From positions 272,160,980 through 272,224,979 of the forward strand of contig JAUPFV010000002.1 in the NCBI GenBank assembly GCA_036936605.1: DNA of 64,000 bases. The letters are read 5' to 3'. Origin of the DNA: Limnanthes douglasii subsp. nivea. Lineage: Eukaryota; Streptophyta; Magnoliopsida; Brassicales; Limnanthaceae. The notes under the pieces are model-generated. The model made no database searches, was not told the origin of the DNA, and worked only from the letters and a program-made list of their open reading frames with translations. Made by a program: the position numbers and the translations under genes. Positions 33,181 through 44,482 of the stretch are shown one piece after another. Within the stretch, counting starts at the first letter, position 1. Every line of letters starts with the position of its first letter.

Positions 33181-34187
33181 TTACTGGTATGGATTTCGTA
33201 GGAAACATTGTTTGGTTTCCGGAATATTCTCTAAAGTCTTGTAAATAATTTCTAATTGAAATATTTTTTGGTTTCTCGAAAAAATTTCAATTGGATAAAA
33301 TCAGAGATATGTTTTCGAATAAAGAGAATGAATATTTGTCTCTGATTGTTTTTCAACAAACCCAACATATATGTATTTCGACCAATACATGCGGTTTGAA
33401 AGTTAGGGTAGTTGGGGTAGTTTTCACCACTGGATTTTATGGGTTGGTCCTTTCATCGGTGTGCACTTGCTGCTCTCTACCATTAATTTGTCATCATAAC
33501 TATTCCTTTCAAAACCAAAAATTTGAACTAAAGGAAGACTATCTCTTAGTTTACTTATTTATTTGCATGACATTCCTGTTTTTCTCTTCTTTTTCTTTTA
33601 TATTATTAATCTAATATGTTCGTGTTTAAGTCTGAATATCGAATTTGGGTATAAAAAGGTTATGCTTCCAAAAATGACTTATGTTTTGAAATAAAGGGTT
33701 GTAAGTTATAATACTTCTATTGTTTGTTTCTCTTCTCTTACATATATGATATGTCTAGCTGACTAATTTGTTTGGAATTAAATGTTTTTTCTCATTTTCT
33801 TCTAATACGATGGACTAATGCATAATTCTTTTTTGTTTTCTAATAATTTGCCTGCTCATATTGTTGAAAAGATAGCTTTTCTTAGTGAATATCAAGAAGC
33901 TTAGGACTCTTGTTGGTGCTAAAAAATAGAGATTATTAATGTTGAAGTCTCAACAATATTGTTCGTTTGTATATACGATGATCCGGTGTCGATTAAAAAC
34001 TCTTTAAAGAATGATCCGGACAAGACTCTTCGACCTCAAGTATTGCTGGAAACAATTACACCGGATTAGTAAATAAAAAATTGTTCTAGATCTTGAATAA
34101 AAAACTATACATAGACCACATAGTAAAGTAAATGTAACTTCGTTTAAATACATAAATCAAGGAAAAATAAAACTACAAATATTTTAC
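33181..34187. other. No gene recognised
   Basis: AT-rich sequence. An open frame at 33291-33614 has no recognisable motif and no context supporting expression. Confidence 0.5.
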
Positions 34188-35331
34188 TTAAACTAAGTTT
34201 TGCACATAAATTTCAACGGAACAGATATTCCGAGGACATCCAAATATCTTGATAAGCTCTGTAGTATTGTTGTCAAAATTCCAACGTATCAAACAGTGAT
34301 ACGTTGGACGCATAAAAACCAAAACCTCATCATTGCTTCGAGGAGAAAACAGTGATACGTTGCCACCCTTATACGGAACACTGAGGCTGCTCGTTTTCTT
34401 CACCCATAAAGAGTTCTTATTTAGTTTCCATATCCTAATATGCATGATTTTTCTATCTCATTGCTCGTAGTTTGTAAATCCCAGACTCTCTTTAAACTGA
34501 AAGAGTCTGAAACAGCTGATTTTACAACTACGCCATATAGATGGCCTTGGGACTGCTGGCAGCCGTATACGTTGAAATTTGTCAGTGTTAAATTCGAATG
34601 AAATTACTTCCTCTGACATGACTTCTCGAATGTATAATCTTCCATTAATGCATGAACTTCCATCCATGTCATTATCATATACAGGGCCGATGTCCGATTC
34701 TACCGTTCTCCAAGTTATGTTTTTTCCCCTAGCGTGAGTACATAAACCTGATATTTCCATATATTTATAACAGAACATAAAGCTAAGGCTTTAAAGTTCT
34801 TGGTATATGGATCAAACCCTAATGCATATTCACATGAATGACATGCTTCTATTACTAATGGAAGATTTGGAAGATCTATTAATTTTCTGGTACCGAGATT
34901 GTAAGCACCCAAGTTGTCATCTCCTCTAAGCAAGACAACACCATTCACGCAGTTTGAAACCTTATTATTATCTTTGAAAAATTTGTTGAATTTGGTTAAA
35001 GGAACAACATGTAACTTTTCAGGATTTACCTCGTAAATATGACAAACTACTTTACGAAAAACTATATGATGTTTTTTATCTCACTATAACAGGAGAATAG
35101 AATTCCAGGACGAGTAGAGGAAACAACAAAGTGAGAATCGACAAAACGTTTCGAAGTTATTATGGGTTCAGAAACACTCTTTGACACCGTTTTAAATCGA
35201 AGAAGAGATTTTGAAAGGATCCATTTTAGTACTTCAAATTTGATATTGTTGTGGAGATTCAAACTTTTGTTCATGTCTTCCTCAGATTCTTCTTCCTTCT
35301 GCATTGTTGTTACCTGCTTTACAATCTTCAT
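34188..35331 (-). pseudogene. F-box protein pseudogene with FBA-type C-domain
   Basis: F-box proteins pick substrates for SCF ubiquitin ligases. The N-terminus holds a degenerate F-box (NNIKFEVLKWILSKSLLRFK, then TVSKSVSEPIITSKRFVDSH). The F-box-associated domain follows: LLRGDDNLGAYNLGTRKLID, ALGFDPYTKNFKALAL and WKYQVYVLTLGEK (34948-34715), then TWRTVESDIGP, INGRLYIREVMSEEVISFEF and ESLGFTNYEQ (34778-34458), then MHIRIWKLNKNSLWVKK to 34188. Lesions: a frame change near 35062, another in an A-run near 34725, and a TGA at about 34456 in frame. The full length (about 380 codons) is normal for the family, so this is a whole gene that has decayed in place. Confidence 0.8.
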
Positions 35332-35539
35332 TTAATTAGTGGAAAACATAAGAAAAAGTTACAGAAATATTGACAAAAGAGGCGACTGTTTAGAATATTT
35401 AGGATATTGTAACTAAAGAATCTTAACGTAATTTATAGAATAACGTAGGAAGAAGTTAGAAAATATAGAGTAAAAGGGGCGAATTTTTAGAATATTTCTA
35501 GAAAAACTATCTTATTAAGAGCATATGATATTTTTTTTA

Positions 35540-35795
35540 TGGTTTTGGCTAAATTCAGGCCAAAAAACTGTTAACCAGTCCCCCAAAATGAGGCGTTTTT
35601 TGAAATTTTACTATTTTACCCTTACCCCGGCGGTTGAACCCTTCTCAACCAGCGGGTAAGATCTTTTCACCCATCGGATCAAGCTTCCCCACCGGTTGAG
35701 AGGGTGTCAACCGGCGGAGTAAAAAGGTAATTTTGGTACGCTTTTACATTTTGGGACTGGTTATCGCGAGCGGCCTTAATTTAGCCATAACTATT
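35540..35795. mobile_element. Small inverted-repeat MITE
   Basis: The left end TGGCTAAATTCAGGCC and TTAACCAGTCCCCCAAAATG is mirrored at the right (reversed TGGCTAAATTAAGGCC and ATAACCAGTCCCAAAATG). The interior holds an inner palindrome around CCGGCGGTTGA and TCAACCGGCGG. GC-richer than its surroundings. Exact termini and duplication are uncertain. Confidence 0.6.
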
Positions 35796-36425
35796 TTTTT
35801 ATTTAAAATCTTACATGAAATCTAAAATATCTTATTCAAAATCTTACAACGCTTGATTTCCTAACCATCAAGTTAATTTTTTTACCAAGAAAATATTTGG
35901 TCTTTACCAAAAAAATTGTATTTTTAGAGACGAGAGTTCTTCACAAAACATTAATGACTCATCGTATGTGTCACTCGAGCTGAAAAAATAATTTAATCGG
36001 ATCATCACAATGTGAAGAATCTGTGATGGTTGTCTGTTTTTTGGATTTTCAATTTAGGTATTTCTAAGATTTTCAAATTGCTTCTTTCTAAGTTTTGGTT
36101 ATTTTAAAAGTTTGCTATAGCAGAGCAAGCTGTAAAGTCAAAAACACATTTCAAAAGTTACTTGATACTCGTTATGGCCTAAATAAGGTTAAAGTTTTAT
36201 ATATTTGGGTGCTAAATTTGTAGTACACCATCCATCTTCTTAGTACAAATCTCAATTACTATTTATCTAGTTGCTTGAATTGTAAAAGGTTATGATGATT
36301 AACTTAGTGATAAGTGGTACTAAATAAGCGATCATGCGATTATTTAACCCACGTAAAACTAAATTAGAGATATCCATTTTTATTAATAAGTGATTCTTTT
36401 AATGTATAATTCATCTTCATTCATT

Positions 36426-36526
36426 CTGTTGGAACTAAATTAAATTAAACCGGATATATTAATTAATTAAGTTAATTAAGTTAATTAATATATTAATAAA
36501 AAAAATTAGATAATATGTTCTGTTAT
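36426..36526 (+). repeat. Copia-type LTR, left piece (split by MULE2)
   Basis: TGTTGGAACTAAATTAAATT opens a piece like the LTR at 7753. The rest of the LTR (AAAAATTTC... TATATTCTACA) appears after MULE2 at 49473-49512. MULE2 therefore inserted into an existing LTR, and part of it was lost. Confidence 0.55.
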
Positions 36527-37556
36527 GAGAAAAGTACTAGTAAATATCCGATCAAGTATCTAATTATCCGGTAGTATATAAATTTAGAATAATGTTATTT
36601 AGTACTTCGAGTAAAAATTTGGACAAAATTACCCCCGATTATATATACCCATTTTTCACTTCAAATCAATTTTCCTCCCTTTCCATCACCATAAACAAAC
36701 CCAAACACGTCTAATTTTGAAAACCACCAGAAACCGTTCGACTTTGTGATACTCTGTCTCTCCAACCAGAAATCCCTACAGCTTTTCTGTGAAATCAGTC
36801 GTCGTTCGCACCTTCAACAGAATTGGACCAGTCACCGTCTTTTACTCAGTCCAACGAGTAACGACCTCTTGTTCGACAACTTTCCGTCTAGTCTTCTCCG
36901 GTCGGTGAATATTACAGTGTTTAGAAGTAACGAGGTAAACATTATCATGGAAAGTTTATTTTTATTTTTGTGTTTTTGATGACTTCAAACCACTATTTTC
37001 TGTTATTTCACGATCGACGTTGCGTTTTTATACCGGAATGAAGTATTTAGTGACGATAGTTGGTCAGTTTCTGGGTATGTCGTCGAACGCAGGGTAGAAG
37101 TTTGGTTGCATGTAATGTTAATACTTTCCTGAGAACTGTGATGTATGTTAGATGTGCATTAGCTAGTTGATTGTTGATTTTGGTGTTGTTTCGATATTTC
37201 CCAGATCCCTGCAACGTGCATGTAAAAAATAGATCAGTTCGCAGCCTGTACGTGTGCGCTGTAGTATAGTTCGCATCTTCATCACCTATGATGCAAACAT
37301 TTCGCAGCTTCATATCTGATTATATTTCATACCAATTCACATCTTGATTTAATGTGTATGCCATACATTTCGCAGCTTATATTTACATACAATTTGCAGG
37401 TCAGCCTGCGAACTGCTTGTAAATACTATATTGACAGATAGGCAATTTGCAGCTTGTCATGCGAATCGTGTGACACTCTAACTGATAGATAGGAAGTTCG
37501 CAACTTGTGATGCAAGGTGTGTGACACTCCAACTGATTTGTGTTTGTGCAGGAAGT

Positions 37557-38403
37557 ATGAGAACAAAACCAAGCTATTACAGGTCAGGGTTGGTGAGCCT
37601 TCTGAAGCTTCTTAAAGAGAACCATATTACCCGTGCCCACATTGAAGCTGCAAGAAACACACCCTTCTACACGCTTTTGAAAACGGATTTCGACATCCGT
37701 AATGAGGCAGAGCTGCCAAAGAAGAAATTTTACTCGCTCATTCAGTATCTCGTCGAGAGGTTCTCTATTGATAAAGACGTCTTCCATATTGGCTCAAAGT
37801 TTGTAAAGCTAACTGAAGACGATGTGGCGGTCATATTCGGGATGAAGCATGGCACAGAAAAAATACCGTTAACGAAAACCGGAGCATTTCATAACAAATA
37901 CGAGCCCGACGAGGAGGAAGAATCGAGGATGATGAAGAAATACTTCATGGCTAAAACTGCCAAGAAAGTAGGACCGATAAATACTAAAACAATAACGAAT
38001 GCCATTATAAAGGTATCTGTAAAATCGACTTCATCTGATAAAGCAGGATGCTGTACTTTACTAACATAGCATGTTATCGTGGGTTTTACAGGCATGTATA
38101 AAAAAGCCATAAGCAAAGGGGGGAGCATGAGTTGGAAGACGTTGCAAGACTGTTGATACTGCTTTTGTCCTCAATCCTATTCTACTCCGTATCCGAAGAT
38201 ATCCTGGGTTGGAGCACGCTTTATTTTGTTGAAGACCTCAACAAAATAAACAATTACGATTGGTCCGGATCAATACCGTTCAAGGTTCGACAGTCTATCA
38301 GGAGTTGCTTAGCTATCGGAAAATCCGATAGAGTCGATGGCTGCGTCGCCCTTCTAATTGTAAAATTGATCTATTCAGTATAAAAATTAGTTATGTACAG
38401 AGC
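37557..38403 (+). pseudogene. ULP-like gene remnant of MULE2, N-terminal exons only
   Basis: Exon 37557-38012 (MRTKPSYYRSGLVSLLKLLK, FVKLTEDDVAVIFGMKHG), intron 38013-38091, exon 38092-38359 (ILGWSTLYFVEDLNKINNYD, GCVALLI). Then the donor GTAAAA and, about 40 bases on, the deletion breakpoint. Exon 1 is open and very close to MULE1. In exon 2 the frame giving VEDLNKINNYDWSGS is open here, while MULE1 has lost one base. The protease exons are absent. Confidence 0.75.
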
Positions 38404-39251
38404 GTACCATAATATATTACTTGTTTATCACTATTACTGATTTCCATTCAGTTCGCAGCATACCATGCGATTTGCAACCCACTGAAAGTCCTGCTATTTG
38501 TATGAAACCACGATTCGCAGCTTAGCATGCAATGTGTAAGCAAATATCAGGACTTCTGGTTGTTCTCCATTCGCATCATATCATGCGATATACAAGCAAC
38601 CAGAAGTCCTGATATTTGTTTCGGTCATAATTCGTAGCACATCATGCGATCGGTAGTTAATTGAAAAGTTCATGTATTTGTTTGAAAACTTAATTCGCAG
38701 TATATCATGCGATTTGTGATATTTTGTTTGAAAATGCAATACTTTAGAGTTGAAGACAATTCGCATCACATCATGCGAATCGTAAGCAAATAAGAGTCCT
38801 GATATTTGTTTGAAAAATCATTACGTTTGAGCTCAACACAATTCGCAGCACAAATATTGATAGTTGTTTGATATGATTTTACTAACGATACGCATCCTGG
38901 TGAAATTTCACACAACTCGCATGGAAACCTGATAGATTTTTGCAACATGATATCAAGATATTGTACACAATTCGCAATACTGGATGCGAATTGCATGCAA
39001 CTCAAAACACTTAGCATTCCTTTACTATAATAAAAAAATGTGTAGATGAACAAACAACTGTAAAAAAAATTGTGCTTAAAATGTGCTTAAACTTGAACAT
39101 CACAAGTCTTCCGGTTATGGCCTGATTTCGAACAACGGCCACACCTCAACTACTTGGTTGAGATTTCTCCTTTAGATGGAATTCATTTTTTCTTAGGCCT
39201 TCTGGAGCGTCTCTTAACGTTCGGAGGCAGAATTTCAACAAACGAAGGATC

Positions 39252-39256
39252 GTTAG
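39252..39256. repeat. Target duplication of gypsy C, left
   Basis: GTTAG, repeated at 44483-44487. Confidence 0.92.
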
Positions 39257-39586
39257 TGATGAGGGAGTAATTGGCCGACTTTAATAGAAAATGAGTCAAT
39301 CGTGAATAGAAGAAGATAAATATGCCTATTATTGTATTTATTGTTTATTAGAAGACCATTTGTAAACAAAGTATTTTGTAAAGGACTAAAAATGAAATAA
39401 AACAAAACCACCAAGGAAATAAACGGGTCCACCATTCTTCACTATAAAAGGGAGCCCATTATTCTTGGTAGGGGGGACAATTCATTATTATATTCTCTTT
39501 CTACTTTCTCTTTCTACATTGTGAGCTTTAGTCATATCAGGTCCTAGATCCAATATTCTTCTTTCTTGTCATTTATTCTCTCATCA
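39257..39586 (+). repeat. 5' LTR of gypsy C
   Basis: 330 bp. The TATA box (CACTATAAAAGGGAG) at about 39440-39454 is the likely promoter. Confidence 0.92.
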
Positions 39587-39606
39587 TTGGCGCCGTCTGT
39601 GGGAAC
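39587..39606 (+). other. Primer binding site of gypsy C
   Basis: TTGGCGCCGTCTGTGGGAAC directly after the LTR, a common primer-site sequence of plant gypsy elements. Confidence 0.8.
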
Positions 39607-39661
39607 ACGTGATACCAAAAAGGAATCTTTTTCTTTGAAAATCGCGATATGATCTTAAAGA

Positions 39662-42600
39662 ATGAATGGCGAAGTAGTCGGAGAGAGGGTCGGGAGAGAA
39701 GTAGCCCGAGCCGTTTGACTGTCTGAAGGCGAGGAAGCTCCGGGTCAGGAGTACTACGCACAGGGTCGGGACAAGCGGTCGACCCTTATCATGACCAGGA
39801 GACAGCTACTGGAAGACATCCCAAAGCTAAACGCTAAAAAGGAGCGGGCACTAGATGACAAAAGAGCTCTGGAAGGCAAGTTAAAAGAACCAGTCATTGA
39901 CACCCGCGGCAAAGGCTACCCGACCGTTGATCATCGCATCGATGCCCGACCGATTCGATATTATCAGGAACCTCGCCCGGAGGACAGGCAGGATGGAAGA
40001 GCAGAGCAATACCCGAAGGATAATCGGGGGATCTCTGCTGATTATACTTTGGATGACTAATCGGGAAGAGCGTACCGGCGTAAGGAAAGACTAAAAAAGC
40101 GAACGGAGAAAAGCAATGCCCGACGGAATAGGGCACCCCGTTCTGACTCTCCCAAATTCACGAAGGGTAGCGCCGAGAAAAGAACGCCATTGTCGTTCGA
40201 AAAAGAGGAGATGCGCACAGGCAGCAGAGAGGAGCGGGTAGTTCTACCTTAAGTCTAGTGGCAACCATCAAATAGCCAGAACCAGGGGTACAGCGTCAGC
40301 AGCCAGTTCATCAACCCAGGAGATGGTCTATATGGGATTCATACCGAGGGGCTTGGAGGCGGAGTATTCGGGTTCAGAATGAATTGGAGGGCTTCCCCGT
40401 TGTTCGATGAAATATTATCGGGACATCTCCCGAAGAGGTTTGACATTTCCAAATTGGATAAGTATGACGGTAAGAAGGATCCGGATAATCTATTGGAAGC
40501 TTTCAAGAACTTTATGTTGAGTTTCAATAACGACGATAGGCTATTATGCCGGGCATTTTCAATGACCTTCAGGGATCGGGCATCGAAGTGGTACAACCGA
40601 CTACCACATGGTTGTATTAAAAACTTCGGGATGTTCTGGACGATGTTCCGTCAGCACTTTGTGGGAAGAAAAAGTTTCCGAGCCAATGGAGATACAATTA
40701 TGAACTGTAAGCAGAGGCTAGGAGAGAGCCTCAGGGATTACACCAGGCATTTTATTGATGCTAAGACCGACCTGGATCATTGCGAAGAAAACATGGCACT
40801 AACAGCGTATCGCTTAGGGTTACTCCCAAGACCGATGAAGCAAGCGGTCACTAAAAAGCAAGCTTTTACTTTTTCCGCCCTTCTGGGTCAGGTGGAAAAG
40901 CAGATACTGATAGAAGAAACTGAGGCGTCTGAATCGGCTACACAAATTCAACAGAGCGCGCAAGCGTCGGTCGTTATGAAACAGGGGGCTCAATCTAGCT
41001 ATGGTCAACAAGTCCAGCCAGTCAACACAATACCACCGACCCAATCCGTGCCAATCAAGCCTCTGGCTTCCCCGAGCCAAAAAGCAAAGCAGACGAACCA
41101 AGTGGTCTCGTGATTCATGTCCGATAAGTGGATCCAACCCGCTTACTTCGCTGACTTGACAGAATGCGTGTCTTCAATCTATGAAAAGACTAAGCAAAGC
41201 GGGATGTATCGAAGGCCCTTCCCTATACCAACTCCTCGGGAGCACAGGAACAACCGGTATTTTCGCTACTATGAAGACGTGGGACACGATACTAAGGATT
41301 ACATCGCTCTCAAAGAGGAGATACAGATGCTGATAGAGCACGTAAACCTACTCGAGTACGTGAAAAAGAAAGCGCAGCAGGGCGCAGCTTTGAAAGAAAT
41401 CGTGGCGGTGCCGACGTCCGAGACAACCATGGCGATTTCCGAAGTGACCGGCCCTTTTGAAGTATCCATCGAGTATCTCGATCCGGATGTAAACTGTAAT
41501 CTCATTGGGGTCATCGAAGAGGAGGCTGAGGAAAGCAACGAGAACGTAAGAAACCTTTGTCAATTCTTTGAATCATTGACTATGTTTGGGGGTGACTCTA
41601 TGGTAGGGATCACGCACTCTTCCAGGAAGCGGCATATTGTGAACCTAGCTACTCAGTTGGAAGCTTGGCCATATCTCCATTCAAAAGGCATTCCTTCATC
41701 GATTCTGTATTTCGACGATGACGACATGAGAGATATAGCCGGACCTCATGAAGACGCCATCGTTATTGGGACGGCCATTGCGGGGGAGGAGGTTTGACGC
41801 ATCTTAGTAGACACCGGTAGCTCAGCCGAAAAAATCTTCGCATCAACGTTCGCAAAGTTCAGGGCGCCCCCTGTCATTACACGTTTGGATCGAACTATTG
41901 TAGGGTTTACAGGTTCGACAGCAGACGTGGTTGGTGAATTTGAAGGCATCATTCAGCTGGGCTGCGGACCATTTAAAAAGGAGGTTACTGTTTTGTTCGT
42001 CGTGGTCGACGCGCCATCCTCTCATAATGCGATATTTGGAAGATCGTGGCTGTCACGAATGCACGCGGTGTCGTCCACGGTTCATCAATGTTTGAAATAC
42101 GTGATCGGGAACAACGTGGGGTAGTACGAAGCAGCCAGAAAGCAGCAAGAGAATGTTACCGAGCAGCGTTAGCACCAAAAAGGGATCAAGAGATGGAGGA
42201 AGCGCGGGACTAGCAATTAGTGGGACTTCCCTTGGGGCCGCTGCCCATCGATGATCCCAGAGAAGCTCCCAGGTTTTTTACCACCGATGAAGAATGCGAG
42301 AGATTTATTTTTGTTACGAGAGATTTATTCGCGTGGTGTTCGAAGGACGTGACCGGAGTCCCAGCGAACCATCTAATTCACAAGCTAACTATCAACAAAA
42401 ATGTCAGACCCATTTCACAAAAGCGGCGGGCTTTTTCCCAACAAAAGGCAGAAATCATTCTGAGAGAGGTTGAAAGAATGCTCAACGTCGGGCACATCAA
42501 AGAATCCAGTTACCCACTCTGGACGTCCAATCTTATCCTGGTCAAAAAGAAGAACGGAAGTGGAGGATGTGCGTGGAATTTACAGACCTTAATCAAGCAT

Positions 42601-43700
42601 GCCCAAAGGATCCCTTCCCGATGCCAAGAATCGACCAGTTGGTGGATTCCACGTCGGGAAACAGATTACTCTCTTTTATGGACGCATATTCAGGCTACAA
42701 CCAAATCAAGTTGCACCCAGCAGATCAGGAAAGCACAACATTTATCACGGGCCGAGGCTTGTATTGCTATAAGGTTATGCCGTTCGGATTAAAAAAACGC
42801 TGGAGCAACTTATCAAAGGTTGGTAAACAAGACCTTCGACCGCCAAATAGGGAGGAATATGGAAGTTTATTTCGATGACATGCTAGTGAAGAGTGGCACA
42901 GACGAGGACTATCTCACCGATTTGCTGGAAACCTTTGAAAATCTAAGGGGTATCAATCTCAAGCTCAACCCAGAGAAATGCTCCTTTGGGGTAAGGTCGG
43001 GCAAGTTCATGGGGTTCTTTGTTAGCAAAAAAGGAATGGAGGCAGACCCGACCCAATTGCAAGCTCTTACGGACATGACACCTCCTAAGAATATCAAGGA
43101 GGTCCAGATATTAACCGGGCGTCGCACAACCTTGAATCGATTCATCTCTTGTTCATTTGACAAGTGCGCTCCGTTTTTTCTGATTTTGAGAAACGCCAAA
43201 GATTTGGTTTGGACACCGGCTTGCGACGCGGCCTTTTTGGGGATCAAAACTTATTTGTCGTCCCCGAACCTTCTAACGAAGCCCCTGATAGGGGAGACTT
43301 TTTTTCTTTACACAGCAGTTTCAGATTTTGCAATAAGTGCGGCTCTGATGAGTGAATCGGGAACGGTCCCCAAACCGATATACTTTGTGAGCAAATGCTT
43401 ACTGGATGCGGAGACACGGTATTTGAAGTTGGAGAAAATGGCCCTAGCTTTGGTGACCGGGGTACGAAAAATGCGACCATAATTTAAGGCCCACCCCATT
43501 GTCGTCTGAACCTTGTTTCCGCTCAAGTACGTGCTTCAACGACCCGACATGTCATGAAGAATGTTTAAATGATCGGTCGAGTTATGTGATTTTGATATCA
43601 ACTTCGAGCCATGAACAGCTATTAAAGGCCAGGCCCTGGCCGATTTTATAGTCGAATTTCATTCCGACCGCCCGGACCAGGACGCGCCGCCTACAGAGGA
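39662..43700 (+). pseudogene. gag-pol of gypsy C
   Basis: Start ATG 39662 (MNGEVVGERVGREVARAV). The capsid block is at 40379-40900 (KYDGKKDPDNLLEAFKNFML, RASKWYNRLPHGCIKNF), then DKWIQPAYFADLTECVSSIY and protease DTGSSAEKIF at 41811. The UAG is at 42211, followed by RT with IKESSYPLWTSNLILVKKKN, CVEFTDLNQACPKD, DAYSGYNQIKL, MPFGLK and VYFDDMLVK (catalytic Asp pair intact), then the RNase H lead-in to about 43482 and scattered pieces to 43700. Lesions: TGA at about 39716, 41111 and 41795, all explainable as CGA to TGA, and frameshifts near 42121, 42560 and 42800. Integrase is absent. Confidence 0.88.
42211..42219 (+). promoter_or_regulatory. UAG-CAA-UUA leaky-stop context (C)
   Basis: GAC-TAG-CAA-TTA sits between the protease module and IDDPREAP, in frame with both sides once a one-base deletion near 42121 is allowed for. 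TAG followed by CAATTA is the tobamovirus-type readthrough context. Confidence 0.65.
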
Positions 43701-44135
43701 CGGCCCAAATGAGTGGGAGTCCAAACGACTAAAAGCAGCGAGAAGTCGAAGGGCCTCTTGGAAAACTGTGCAGGAGAGCACGCTTCAAGTAATCAGGTGA
43801 CACGTGGGGCTCCTTATCAGACTAGTGTTATAGGCATACGCCAGCTAGCTCAGTTAGCTACATTAGATGGGCCTCATCTCCCCGAATTTTTTTCCAGCTT
43901 GGTCATTAGTTTGGGCCCATGAGGGATCTGCCAAAGAGGGTCGGAAGCAGACCCATGATAAGTAGTCGCAGCATCGGGACAATTGGCGACCGAACCGGTA
44001 ACAAGAAGCATGGAGGGTCGGACATCATTCAGGAGAAAACACTCAACCGGATCGATCCGGTCGATCGGTACCAAAGTCCAAGGAACAGAGGTGTTTCAAA
44101 CTTATTCTTTGCAAGTCTTCATTCCCGACGCTCTT

Positions 44136-44152
44136 GAAGACTGGGGGGCTAC
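44136..44152 (+). other. Polypurine tract of gypsy C
   Basis: GAAGACTGGGGGGCTAC immediately before the 3' LTR. Confidence 0.8.
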
Positions 44153-44482
44153 TGATGAGGGAGTAATTGGCCGACTTTAATAGAAAATGAGTCAATCGTG
44201 AATAAAAGAAGATAAATATGCCTATTATTGTATTTATTGTTCATTAAAAGACCATTTGTAAACAAAGTATTTTGTAAAGGACTAAAAGTGAAATAAAACA
44301 AGACCACCAAGGAAATAAACGGGTCCACCCTTCCCCACTATAAAAGGGAGCCCATTATTCTTGGTAGGAGGGACAATTCATTATTATATTCTCTTTCTAC
44401 TTTCTCTCTCTACATTTTGATCTTTAGTCACATCAGGTCCTAGATCCAATATTCTTCTTTCTTGTCATTTATTCTCTCATCA
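44153..44482 (+). repeat. 3' LTR of gypsy C
   Basis: 330 bp, same ends as the 5' copy. Most differences are transitions. Confidence 0.92.

Larger units (their letters stand above)
39257..44482 (+). mobile_element. Gypsy element C, internally deleted
   Basis: 5,226 bp on the + strand with 330-bp LTRs (TGATGAGGGAG to CTCTCATCA) and a 5-bp duplication. Gag, protease, RT and part of RNase H remain; integrase and any antisense ORF are missing between about 43700 and the purine tract at 44136-44152. The LTRs differ at about a dozen positions (3-4 percent). The family differs from A/B in LTR sequence, but the primer site, purine tract and UAG junction agree. Confidence 0.9.
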
